Below are positions 13,063-25,207 of a stretch of DNA of 64,000 nt, piece after piece. The stretch spans positions 67,411,899 to 67,475,898 of the forward strand of contig CM075857.1 of assembly GCA_037975125.1 (NCBI GenBank), written 5' to 3'. A program made the translations under genes and the position numbers. The notes under the pieces were generated by a model, which was not told the DNA's origin, made no database searches, and worked only from the letters and a program-made list of their open reading frames with translations. The DNA is from Latrodectus hesperus. Taxonomy: Eukaryota; Arthropoda; Arachnida; Araneae; Theridiidae. Position 1 is the stretch's first letter. Each line of letters begins with the position of its first letter.

Positions 13063-16000
13063 GTGTATTAGAAGAAACCTGTCATGGGTCATAGACCCCC
13101 ATATTAAAAAATGCACCAGAATATTCTTTTTTTCATTAGCTACCAAGTCTTGAGTCCTTTTGTTGATGCAGTGGTTGCAATGCAACCTCATTATGCCTTG
13201 CATACCAAGTAAAAAGTACAAATGTCGTCTGCTGTCTTGTGATGACCACCCTTGCATGCTTAATCCGCTAATGCAGTAACTGTGAGAGTTACCATAGCAA
13301 CAGTTCCAGACTATAGATCATCTTTATCAAAATCCTTTCTTTTAATGAATTATTAAATCACAACATGTGTTTTGTTTGAGAAACAAGAAAATTTGTTAAC
13401 AGAAAATTTCCGTTCAATGTAATCAGTGCTTTGTTTCATAATTAAATAAAAATTAATTGTAGTTTATGCATTCTCTTACCGACACTCAAAACTCGGGAAA
13501 GGAATATATCATATACTCATCAGTTTTCCTTTTCAATTAAAAAATGTCTCATTTTAAAGTTTGGAATATTAATAAATTTTGTGATTGGTGAATTAAAGTG
13601 CATAGTATTAGAATCTAAGCTTGAATTTAAAAAACCAATAGAGAAACTGATTTTTTTAATTGTATTCATTGAAAAATCTATAGACATATTGAATTTTTAT
13701 TTTTATTTGGAGATTCCTAAAGTGTAAAACATCAATTCAAGTAATGTATCTAAGTTCATAAGAATCATTATAGGAATTATTGTAAGAAACATATTTCCTT
13801 TCTAAAATCTTAATTATTTAAAGTTTTTAATTTAATTCAACAAGATGATATTTTTATTTATTGAGAAAATAATTAAAGTACGAACACACGCATATTTATA
13901 TATTCCTAAATGTTACAATATTTAATTAGCTTGATACAATTAAGTAAATTCTAAGTTTTTGAGAAAATAATTTGTTAGAAATATCTATTTTCAGCCATTA
14001 TTAATTCAAAAAGGAAAGGTAAGTGTAAAAATTCTAATATGCCATTCAGTATTGTGTTTCAGACTACATCGGATAAAAAATTTAAGTGTTATGAGATGAA
14101 TAGTATACCCTCAAAAATATACATATCAATGGTAATGTTAAAAATGTAGATTAGAATGGCTGGCCCAACTTCAAAGACTTGAAGTCTAAGTTTGTTAAAT
14201 TGATATTCTTCAAACATAAATGAAGATGTAATCTCATGAATTATGAAGAGTCTAAGAAAATGTAATAAAAGTTTAATGACATTTCCACAAATATGAGCAA
14301 TTTAAAAGACATTCGAATTACCAAAATTTCTTTTAATGATAAAGGTTGAATTATATTGTTTCTTTTACTCGTATTTTTCTGTCGAATATGCATCTTTTTT
14401 TTTTTAAACAAATTACAAAGGACAAAATCTTTTTTTCAGCTTCCAGTAATCTAATAATTAGAATTCGTATCAAGATGGGAAAAAAAGAATAAAAATACTA
14501 TTAATATTCTTATAGTTATCAGCACAAATATTACAATTTAGATAATCCATCCTTAAAATGTTAAAATATATTATAAACATGGGATTCTCTAACAAAAATA
14601 TCGAAGAAAAATAATTATAATATTTTGCACAATTTATAAATTTTTAACTATATTACATCGAATGAGTGATTTAGAATCTGAAGAAAAATTCTAGATTTTA
14701 ATACTGGAAACCGATGTTGTCATTTTGCTTAACAGGAATTTTTGAGTACTTTATTGAAATATTAAATGAACTTTAAACTTACAGGAAAAAATTTTATGGA
14801 ATTTAAATATAAATTTTTTTCGATAAATATTTTTTAATGATTTTATTTTTATATTTATTCACAGCATTTTTTATAATTAATTTTACAACTACAAAAACAC
14901 TTTTCTAACTAAAAGTGAATTTCCAGTTTTAGTCACAAAGTAACTTAATTATTAAGAATAAATGAATATTGCATTAATTATTCATAAACTTTCTAAAATA
15001 TAATAATAACCTGCATTCTTAATACTTCCTGCGAAACTTCTCGAAAATTTATTTTGAGGTACCCTGATATTACAGATCTGGTTTGATGATTAAAAGCAAT
15101 AAATTTAATTTTAACAAACGAAAACTAATTTGCTTAATCAATATTATGTAGAATTTTTATTTCTTATCCATATGAATAAATAATTAATTATTAATGATGT
15201 TTATATTTGACTAAAATGTTATTTTAATGCAGCATTTTTAAAGATTTTTTATTACTATTTGACATAGTTTTAAATTTTTTTTGTTAAAAATTTAAAAAAA
15301 ATCACCGATTTCATGAAATTTTTCAAAATTTGGATTCAGGTGAATTTAGATTCATTTCTGTATACAAGTAATTAATATATTGAGATAATTATCATTTTTT
15401 TCTTGTGCGCGATTAGTTTAATTAACTCATTTATGTGATTGTTATTCTTGTAATGTTATATGATTGTTATTTTAGTAATTTTTATCCTATGAAAAATCGC
15501 ATGTACTGAATTTCCAAATTAAGCTATTAATCAGACGCCACGCTTTCCATTCCTGATGAGAATTTATATACCTGTTTATATTTATCAGTTGATGTCACTT
15601 GAAAAATCGTTTGCTTTTGGAAAATATCGCCGATTTCTAAAAAAAAATATTTGCTCCACTTTCTATAAAATATGACATATAATAAAAATACAATTAACCC
15701 ATTAAGCACTTTCACATTTATTCATTACACATATTTGGTTGCTGATTGATTATAATGATATTCGCAAGGAGTAAAATGGTTTGTGATAGCTATTATAAAG
15801 AATATTTCATAAAAATTATTGAAATATTTTTATATCCCAAATAAAAAAGCTGTTTTAGGAGATAATGATAATCTTGGGAATTCTTATAGTATTTAATTTT
15901 AAATTTAATTTTGTTAATTTATTTTCTCCAGTTAATATATTTAAAATGACTGAATATGAAAATCGCACTTTGTCTACCTTTCACAAGAACTTTTTTTTTA

Positions 16001-16129
16001 TTATTACATTTACATTTTTGAAGTCCAGAACTATAGAAAAAAATTAATAGAGAAAAAGATATTTTGTTTCTAACTAATTACTTAGACTAAAAATGAATTT
16101 TCTGTTTACGAAAAAGCCACCGCACGGAA
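13063..16129. other. Mostly featureless A+T-rich DNA
   Basis: Positions 13070-13330 are less A+T-rich and include a minus-strand 85-codon frame with two Cys/His pairs, which I cannot assign. The rest shows nothing. Confidence 0.45.
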
Positions 16130-16769
16130 TAATCATCTGAATTACTATGAGGGTCCCGTCGCGCAGCTGAAATTTTTGGCCCTGAGAACAATCCGCCGTG
16201 ACGAATTTTCCTCTATCGTCATTCTACGGTGCTGATGAGTTACGATGCACCTTTTAAAACAATTATAATCGTTTTGGGGGTGCACATTTCGATTCCGTCC
16301 ATGTTTCGTACTCTCATCCATATTCCAACGGCAATACCAGGTGCTAGCCGATCAGTGGAGTACCTTTAATCTAATAAACGTGATGAATGACGTAATTTTG
16401 GAATGAGAGGGGGAGGGGAGATTCACACGCTCACATGATTTCCGTTGCAAAAGCGTTTTCTGATTGGAGAAAAGAGCGCGTGTCACGAACGCGCAAAAAC
16501 GCGAAAGATCGATAATTTTATTTTATCGTTTTCAGCTTCCAAGCGGAGCATTTCAGTTTTTTCAATGAATTTGAATTCTGCACTTTTCTCTTTAAGAAAA
16601 GTTTCAGGTTACTCTGGCGCTCATATTTATATTTTCAAATTTCCATTTAGGATTATGCGCTTTGATGGTTTAGAAATATAATGTGAAATTTCGCCTTGCC
16701 TCGAGAAAAGTATTATCTGGTATTCAAATTTCGTGGGAAAACACACCATGACTCAGAGGATCACCTGTA
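16130..16769. promoter_or_regulatory. G+C- and CpG-richer island, possible promoter or 5' exon
   Basis: This block stands out from the surrounding A+T-rich DNA. It has many CG dinucleotides (GCGCGTGTCACGAACGCGC near 16477), an inverted CCAAT box (GATTGG), and an AP-1-like TGACTCAG near 16750. A GTAAGT donor-like site begins at 16770. It could be an upstream promoter plus untranslated exon, for example of the receptor 8.4 kb downstream on the same strand, or an enhancer. No TATA or initiator pair was identified. Confidence 0.3.
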
Positions 16770-19700
16770 GTAAGTAAAAAGTACCTTTTCTCATTGTTCT
16801 AAGATTGAGATTGTTTTAGTTTTGTGTTTTCCTTTAAGTCGTCTGGATATTTTTTTTTAAAAATATTTTAGCTTTACTTTTGAATGGAAAAAAATATAGA
16901 GTCAATTAATTAATTGTTAAACTGGAAATATTAAAAGTATTTTTGACAGTAAAAATTATAATATTTTTAAACTTGAATAATTTGAAAGTACTTATTCATA
17001 AATTAAAAATAATATGTTTTAGACGTCCCATAAAATTAAAAGTGTTGATTTGTTTAATAATAATTAGTGTAGATTAAAAAATATTGGAAATACATTCTTA
17101 TTGACTCTAGTCTTATCAAAAATTGACTAAATTATTTTATTCCTATTATATATAAAATATAATTATTTTATAATATATTTTATAATATATTATATGACTA
17201 AAAGTGGAATTCAGAAAATATAATATTATATTTTATTTTATACATAATATAATTATTTTATGTACAAAATAAAATATAATATTATATTTCCTGACAGTTT
17301 GGAGACTATCAAATCATTTGATATTTTAATAAATTAATGAAATATTTAAAACTATTTGAATTCTAATTTCTGAATATTTAATGCAAATTTTTTTGTTGTA
17401 CAACCTATGAGCATTAAAACTCCAAAATTTTTTTATCACTGCTTAACCTAACCTAAACCTTATTTTGCTATAATTCTTTTCAAAAATTATTATTCTGTAA
17501 CAAAATTCGCACAATTTTAATGTATTTATATCAAGTTATTTAAAAGTATATCTGTCATTATTTATTTTTTGTGCAAAATCATTTTAATTGTATCTTAGCA
17601 TAATTTCATTACAAGAATGTATAGCAGCAAAAAATGTTATCACCGATTGTACCATCATGCTTAAAAATGATTTATGTAAAGATAATTTTTTACTTAAAAT
17701 GGATTTTTGGAAATTAACAAAAGTTGTTTATAATTATAAATATATACTTGTTTAATTACTATATACCTGGGAGAGAATACACATTCATGAATATCAAATA
17801 TTTATTGTGCATCGCTAAATAATGATATTTCTCAACTCGTTTTCTATTATTTTAGGAAAACATTTCTTATTTTAAATAATTGGAGAGCATGTATTAAATT
17901 CTTATCAAATTTATTTCATAAATACTTTATTAGTTGTTCAATATGAATTTTTCAATGCATTTTTTTCAGGGAAAGCATTTTTTACGATCGAAAAACATAT
18001 CACTCTATTTGACAGTAAATAGGTTGGTGATATTCTTTTGAGTAGAATATGATATTGTTTGTATAACACAATGGAGAAATCTCTCAATGTTATATTTACG
18101 ACCCTTTGACAAATACATCATAAATCAATCCGAAACATCTGAATGACTCGCAGAATAAAGAAATCAGATGGTTCCTGAGCGAGTAAGTTGATTCAGCTGC
18201 TAATTGATAATTGATTGGAAAAAATATAACAAAAAACTGCGACAGATTCACAATATCTTTCCTGATGTGTCACACTGATAGAAATGGAATAGATGAAAAA
18301 TCTTTCCTGCAAACTTCATTTATTTTTGGGTTAAACATAACAGGACTATAAAAATAAGTACTGCTTTTTTATTCTAATAAGGTTAATATCTGAATTATTT
18401 CTGGGTTCTATTGGTATTTGAATTATTACACTAATGTTTTATTACTACGATAAATTCAAATTCAAATAATATGTTCGAGAAGAGAACAACTGACGGTCGT
18501 AATGCATGCATATGATTTTATGTATGAATGCATTTAAAAATATATGTATGTATATGAATTCACGAGCATGAATTTCTTTGCCTTTCCATGTCAAGGGATC
18601 CAAGTTTAATATAAAAGTGAGTTTTCCAATTCACTTCATTTTTTTTGAGTGCCAAATCATGTTTATAAAATAACTGCCTATAAATGTAACAATAATATTA
18701 TTTAAAAAAAGTTAATATGTATTTTGTATTTGAAATTTGCAAGAAATTTTAATCTGTGACATTTTGGAAAATTAATATCTAGTGCTTAAGACAATATCGA
18801 ATATATATACATCATTGAATAATTTGATATTTTTCTTAAATGACTATGATTTGTAAAATTATTTATTAAAAATAAATTTATGACTTAGTTTAAATTGAAA
18901 ATAAATAAATTGTGAAAACTGCCTTTTTAAAAAAAATCGTAATGAAAATTTGGATATAAAATACCATATGATTGAAATATATTTTTAAGGCCAGCGAAAT
19001 TATTTCTAATTGCAATTTGAGACCACAGTAAAACACTAACTGTTTTTTATTGTTGCAAAGAAATAAAAGAGAAATGATATTTAATAAAAAATCAATTTTG
19101 TTTGTGCATAGTTAAGCATTTTTTATTACTAACAAGAAAGTTTTGGCGATAAAGAGCGACTCAAGTTGTAATATAAACAAAGGACTACTACAAGCACGTG
19201 CAAATGTCTTATGCAATTTTATGCCTGTTTAGAAATAAATGATATAGGCAACTATGTAGATATATTTACATCCTGAAAAAAGAATTTACTGAAAATGACT
19301 GATAATTATTATAGTTAAAATGATATTAAAGTATTCCTATTTTTTTATAAATATATTTGCTACGATGTTTAATTTATAATTTTCACATTATTCATTTAAC
19401 TTGTTTATCAATAATAAGGCTGTTTAAGTATAACAGTTGTTGAAATACCATTTGTATTGATTTTATTTGTTATTATTTATATAAATAAGAATAATGTATT
19501 ATCATAATTTTAATTTATTATTATTATCAATGAAAAAAATATTGTTTGTTTACATTGTATTTTGGAGATGAGAAATACGAAAACTTTTCTTGAAACTGAA
19601 TTAATTTTCTTATAATTTTTTGTTTGTAGAAAAATAAAGAGAATGATACTTCAATTAGATTAAATATTAATGGTGAGGTAAAATTCGAGAAGAGTTTACT

Positions 19701-21780
19701 ATGGAAAACAAATATAGTGATGGTATTTTCAAAAACGTTGTAGAATTAAAATTTTTTTAGAGTTTTTAAAAAAAATGTGAATGAAATCAAGATGAAAAAT
19801 TGAATACGATAACTCATTGGTTCATTGAATATTGTATCAACAGTCAGAAAATTAATTCAAGTTGTTACATAGAATATAGACTTCAATTTTTAATTCACAC
19901 ACAAGTTCAAATTTCTTACAACCCGAACAATACAAAAACACAAACACTAGTTAGGGGGGGGAGACAGATGTAGGTTTGCAAACGAAATGTATAATATGCT
20001 TATATTTAATCGTTTTCTTCACACCCTTTGTTTTCAACAGTTATTACTATTTTGCTACGATAAAATATAGAAGAATAATAAATGTTTTCATAATATAAAA
20101 AATTTAGAATTTATATAATATGTATTTTATGTAATTTACAAATAATGCTATATTTGGTAGAAATATTTAGTTATAATTTATTTCATAACAATATATTTTG
20201 GTATACTGCTTACAACAAAACAGTATTTTTCAGTATTATAATGCTTCGTCATGATAATGCAGCACATGAACTAATACACAGAGGTGTTCTCAGCCAAACA
20301 TTAACTAATGCATATTTAATATGCGAATTTTATATATGAAAAAGGAAATTTATTAGCTTTCAGTATGAATTTTTGGCTAAATTATTAATATTATAATTAT
20401 AAAAATTTTAAAAGCATTTTAATCAAAGTAAAATATATGATTACAGCAAATCATCGGTTTCAATAAAAAAAATAATGCTATTATTGGCCATTAAATCAAC
20501 ATTTTGCCATTGTAGTTACTTTTTTAATAACTCAAGTTTTAGAAATTACAAATTAACAACCATTGTAATACAACATAATAGTCTATTCTTACAATTAAAA
20601 ATTAAAATTTTACATATTAAATCTTAAAATTATTATTATTCTCACATTATTATTATTATAATTAATCTCATTAATCCTTTTTTTCTATGCAAATGAAATA
20701 TATTTTTAAAATTCTGTGCTCAAACTTTTTAAGTTTTTAATTCAAAAATTGAAAGATTCGAATTAAAATGGCTTATGTATTTGAATTTTCAACTGACGAA
20801 GATTTTTTTTCAAAATTGAAAAGGTACGTGAGATTTACATTTACTTTTTCAAGGGCTTTACATTTAAGTTTATTTAAACAATATTCAAATGTTATTCATT
20901 TAAAATTGTCGATAAATCGAACTGTAAAATCGATTTAATTCAGAAAAAACTAATCATTGCTCAAATTAGGGTAGAAGCAATTACGAAGAAACAGAAAATG
21001 AAACAATAAAATTGCTTAAATTTTTTTCACTATTATAAAAAATATAAAATTTACTTAAAAAATATAAAATATGTTTAAAAAATATAAAATATTAATTATT
21101 ATATTTTTAAAAATATTTATTATGGAAATGATAAAAGGATATTTTTTAATTATAAAAATAATTTCTTAAGCCAGTTGTTAATATAAAAATTTTTTATTTT
21201 TATTAAAACTTATTTTGATTTACAAAATCATTCTTGTGAAGAAATAAAAAATAAGGAATGAGAAATATGACGCGAGACAAAGTTAAATATTATTAAATAT
21301 GTTGGTAGAATTTCATACGTCGCTCTCAAGATTCGAGAGCATTTCAAGTAATCGTTACAGCTTGTTAATATAAATATTTGCTGGCATGAAAATTCGAAAT
21401 CTTATGCCAAGTACCGAGTACCGAGTATAAGTACCGAGAATTTGAATACTTTGATTAAATCAAAAGTTAAATTGCCATATTTCCAATTCAATGAGAAATC
21501 TCGTTTGCTTTTCTATTGTAATGATAGTAGTGATGTTATATATATGAATATTTGAACATGAAAAACATTTTAGATAGAAATTAACTATTGTTATTATTAT
21601 AATGATAATCAATATGTACATAAAACATATGTTTAAACTAATTTAAATTTTGATGTAAAAAAGAAATTTCTTTCAAAATTTTGCGACCGTTTCACTGTTT
21701 GAATTTTAGCTATATAGCTGTGACTACATTTATTATAATAATGGTAATAATAAAATGCATTAGAATTCCTTATTTCATTA
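16770..21780. other. A+T-rich DNA, no recognised gene
   Basis: It holds one A+T hairpin (17214-17290), a short CCTAA-like run near 17443-17460 and a G8 run near 19953. No coding signal was found. If the 25.2-kb receptor has an upstream exon at 16.1-16.8 kb, this would be intron. Confidence 0.45.
17214..17290. repeat. A+T-rich palindrome
   Basis: Arms of about 33 bp (17214-17247 and 17258-17290), both built on ATATAATATTATATTTTATT, fold around a 10-nt centre. Base composition makes this less surprising than the other hairpins. Confidence 0.6.
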
Positions 21781-22200
21781 GGATCAATTGTGCCTTCTTC
21801 TAGGTAAATTCACTTTTTATAAAATAATTTACAATTTATTTTATATTTATTATATTTATAATGTAATTTTTTCCCTTAAACTTAATTCGCATCCTTTATT
21901 TTAGTAGAATCAATCCTGCTTTCTTCTAGGTAAATTTACTTTTAGGAAAGAATTTGCAATTTCTTTCTTTCTTTCTTTCTTTCTTTTTACATTTATTTTT
22001 CTTTCTTTCTTTCTTTTTACGTTTATTTTTCTTTCTTTCTTTCTTTCTTTTTACGTTTTATATTTTTCTTAAATTATATTAGATTTAAGTAGGATCAGTT
22101 ATGTCTTCTAAGTAATTTTTCTTTTTATGAAGGAATTTACAATTTATTTTACATTTTATTTTAAAATATAATTCTATTTTTTTCTTAAAAAAGATAATAT
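21781..22200 (+). repeat. Diverged tandem repeat with (CTTT)n tracts
   Basis: Three copies begin GGATCAATTGTGCCTTCTTC (21781), GAATCAATCCTGCTTTCTTC (21908) and GGATCAGTTATGTCTTCTAA (22092). Each is followed by a TAxxTTTACTTTT and TTTACAATTTATTTTA-like stretch. The middle copy has expanded into blocks of TTTC repeats separated by TTTTACGTTTATTT. It is a higher-order repeat in which a microsatellite arose inside one unit. Confidence 0.85.
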
Positions 22201-23597
22201 TTCTCCGCTGAAACTCCTGTCAAGAAATGGCATCATATTGAATAAATTATATTTAAATGTGTATCCATGTTAACTTTTGCCTTAGTTTTTTTTCTGCATT
22301 GTCTTATAAATTTGATATAAAACTATTCTTAAGTTTATAATAATATGTTAGAAATTTCCGCATTGAAAGTTCAGGTTATATTTTCAAGATTTGATGAATT
22401 TTAAAGATTTGAATGATATTTTAAATTATTATGTACTTAAAAGTACTGTATTTTTTAAATTAATATGCTATAACGTAAATTAATATAGTAAATAAGGTGA
22501 AATTTTAATTTCTAAAATGACGTTGGGTTGATGAAACAGATGCATATTTTTTCTTCCTCACATAAGCATCTAAATGTGTCATAAATAATAATTATAATGA
22601 AACGATTAAAAAAATTTATGATTTTAAATAACGTTATCTTTATTTATTTTCTAGATAATAACAGGAATATATAAGTTCATTTAGAAGAAAGTTATCTTTA
22701 AATTTTATATGAAGTCCATAAGGTTGATAAAATTATAAAATTGAATGATATTAGTTTTCTTAGATAAATAAGATATATTTTTTATTTTGAATTAAAAAAA
22801 TCAAGTTTTTTATGAGCATTTAAAAAAAGGAATAAGCTCCTCATCAAAATTTTTTTTATTAATTTAAAAGAACATTTTTATTTCAATAATATGAAGGTTA
22901 TCAAAACTAATATGCTTTATAATAAAATTATTTATAAATAAGTTTATATTATATAAGTTAATAAATAATTTGCTGGAAAAACATGAATTAATTTTAAATG
23001 TTTTTTCCTTGTTTTAAAGTATAGGGTGAAAAAGAGATTTTAATCAATAATATAACTCTTACGGACGAAATATTTTCGTTAAAATTAAAGCTGAAAGCTA
23101 TATATTTTTTAATTGGTAATTCTAATTTATGGAAGGGAATATGGAAGTTTGTTCAATGCGATATAATATTGTTAATATGTCCTTTAGCTTAACGAATTCT
23201 TTTTTTCTTCTTACTTTAAATCAAAAATTATTCTCAATTGCTAGGAGTAGGTATTAATATTTCCTGTAAAATTTATCAGACATTTTTTTAGGCATTTTAT
23301 TCGTAAAATATGAATGCAAATATTGAGACAATTATAAAATTTATAGCATAATTATTTTATAATTTAAATGACATAAATTGTGTTCTGACATACCCAGTTT
23401 AATATCTGAAATGTTTTCTGATATATCTAGCTTCATTTCTATAATGTTTTCTGGCACTAGAAAATAAGCAACTCATTTAAAAATTACTTCAAAAACAGAA
23501 AGCAAAGAGTTGAATGAGATAAAATTAAAAACATTGAAAATTAATTTAATGTACTTTGAAATTCGGTAAGAGCTGATTTGAAATTTTTTAAATTATA
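22201..23597. other. A+T-rich DNA, nothing recognised
   Basis: No coding signal or repeat family seen. Confidence 0.5.
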
Positions 23598-23599
23598 TA

Positions 23600-25129
23600 C
23601 ACTGCTCAAAACAATTAAAGGATATTGTAAGTTTTACATAAAATAAATATATAAACGAATTTTTTTTTGGTGAAAATGGAAGACGAGAATCACAAATGAA
23701 AATTTTTCTGATTTTCAAACTGTGGAGTATGCTAATTTTAAGTTCAACGTCAAAAACGTCACTTCAGCGGCAGTGAATGAAATTTGACTTTCAACTGAAT
23801 AAAAGACAATGAATACAAGGATGATTGGTATTCAGTGACTGCTTTGTTTCGATGAGTACGATGTCTCAGCGAAGTCATTTAACCGATTCAGAAGCTTGGA
23901 GAGTTGTTGGTAGGTTAGAAGGGGGCCAAACTCAAGCCTGAGTAGAGCAAGCCATTGGAGTGTCACAAAGTGTGGTTTCCAGGATTTGGAACCGTTTTTT
24001 GGAGACTGGAAGTGCAGGCCAAAGACCAGGGCAAGGTCGTAGACGGGCAACAAAGCTCAATGAAGATCAATATTTAGTGTTAACGGCTCGGAGACACCGA
24101 AATATGAACGCTACTCTTCTCCAACAACACCTTCGCTCGGCTACTGACACCACGGTTTCAACTCAGACTGTCCGAAACCGTCTCCATGATGTAGGTCTGT
24201 ATGCTCGCCGACCAATGGTAGGTGTTAAAATAACATCAAGGCATCGTCGCGACTGCAGGGAGTGGGCAACGGAGCATTAAACTGGAGGAGAAATGAATGG
24301 AGCAATGTTCTTTTCTCTGACGAGTCCCGTTTTCCTGTTCATCCTGATAATAGGCGTATTTTCATCTGGAGGGACCGTGGCAGTAAGAATAATCCAGCGT
24401 TCGTGCACGAAAGTGTCAGATTTGGCGGTGGGGGAGTGTTGGTGTATGGTGGCATCTCCATTGACGGTCACACAGACCTCTATATCATTCGAGATGGACC
24501 TCTGACTGGTCACCGATATAGGGATGAGATCCTCAGACCTATTGTAGTCCCTTACGCTGCAGCAATCGGAGATGACTTCATTTTAATGGACGATAACTGC
24601 AGGCCACATCGTTCTAACCTGGTGGAGGATTTCCTTATCAAGGAAGGAATCGTACGAAAGGAATGGCCAGCGTGTTCTCCTGACATGAATCCAATAGAGC
24701 ACGTTTGGGACGCTCTAGGAAGACAAGTTTCTGGCCACCAACCACCCCCATAAACTCTCCAAGAACTGGAAAGAGCTCTTCTGGAAGAGTGGGACAGAAT
24801 ACCCCAATTCGTGATTAATAGCCTCATTGACTCCATGCCTCAAAGGTGTTCAACGTTGCTGGCCGTCCGTGGAAACCATACCCCCTACTGAAAATGACTT
24901 CCTTTGAAGACAACAATTATTCTTATTCTTTTTTTCTCATATGCACAAATTGTGTTTTTTTCCTTTCGTACACAAATGTGCAATAAAATGCATTTTTTTC
25001 TGCCAAACATGTGTAATTTATTCTCATATAACCTACTACGTCTGTCGACCACGTATCAATCAGCTAAAAAGTTTCCCAGCCACAAGATCCACCTAAACCC
25101 GCAATATCCTTTAATTGTTTTGAGCAGTG
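23600..25129 (+). mobile_element. Tc1-family transposon with perfect 28-bp ends
   Basis: CACTGCTCAAAACAATTAAA and the next 8 bases at 23600-23627 are repeated perfectly, inverted, at 25102-25129. TA dinucleotides at 23598-23599 and 25130-25131 are the duplicated target. Length is 1,530 bp with a single transposase region inside. Intact ends with a broken transposase make it a recent but non-autonomous copy, possibly still mobilisable by a related enzyme. Its right end is 59 bp upstream of the receptor exon. Confidence 0.95.
23861..24891 (+). pseudogene. Tc1-like transposase pseudogene (DD34E)
   Basis: The start is ATG 23861 (MSQRSHLTDSEAW). Paired helix-turn-helix DNA-binding domains cover about residues 5-115 (VVSRIWNRFLETGSAGQRPG). 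The catalytic core shows NVLFSDESRF (Asp 1), ILMDDNCRPHRS (Asp 2) and PDMNPIEHVWD (Glu) with exactly 34 residues between the last two. Breaks are a TGA at 23939-23941, a frameshift near 24262-24280 and a TAA at 24751-24753. The tail then continues in frame to TGA 24889-24891. All three catalytic residues remain. It is non-functional as read. Confidence 0.93.
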
Positions 25130-25177
25130 TAGTTTGCTTTATCCAAAAATATGACTGTAGTAAATTTTTTAATTTGT

Positions 25178-25188
25178 TTTTCTTATAG
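25178..25188 (+). other. Splice acceptor of the receptor exon
   Basis: TTTTTCTTATAG follows a T-rich stretch and ends at 25188, 20 bases before the chosen ATG. An ATG at 25151 in the same frame lies upstream of it and is taken as intronic. Confidence 0.7.
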
Positions 25189-25207
25189 GATAGTTTTCAC
25201 TGTCATC

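Noticed and set aside
13000..13260. Minus-strand Cys/His-containing frame resembling a piggyBac C-terminal finger
   Set aside because: Cysteine spacing and the order of the other motifs do not fit piggyBac, and no catalytic region is present.
25151..25189. ATG at 25151 as the start of the receptor
   Set aside because: It lies in the T-rich tract before a good splice acceptor. The ATG at 25208 leaves a normal short N-terminus before TM1.
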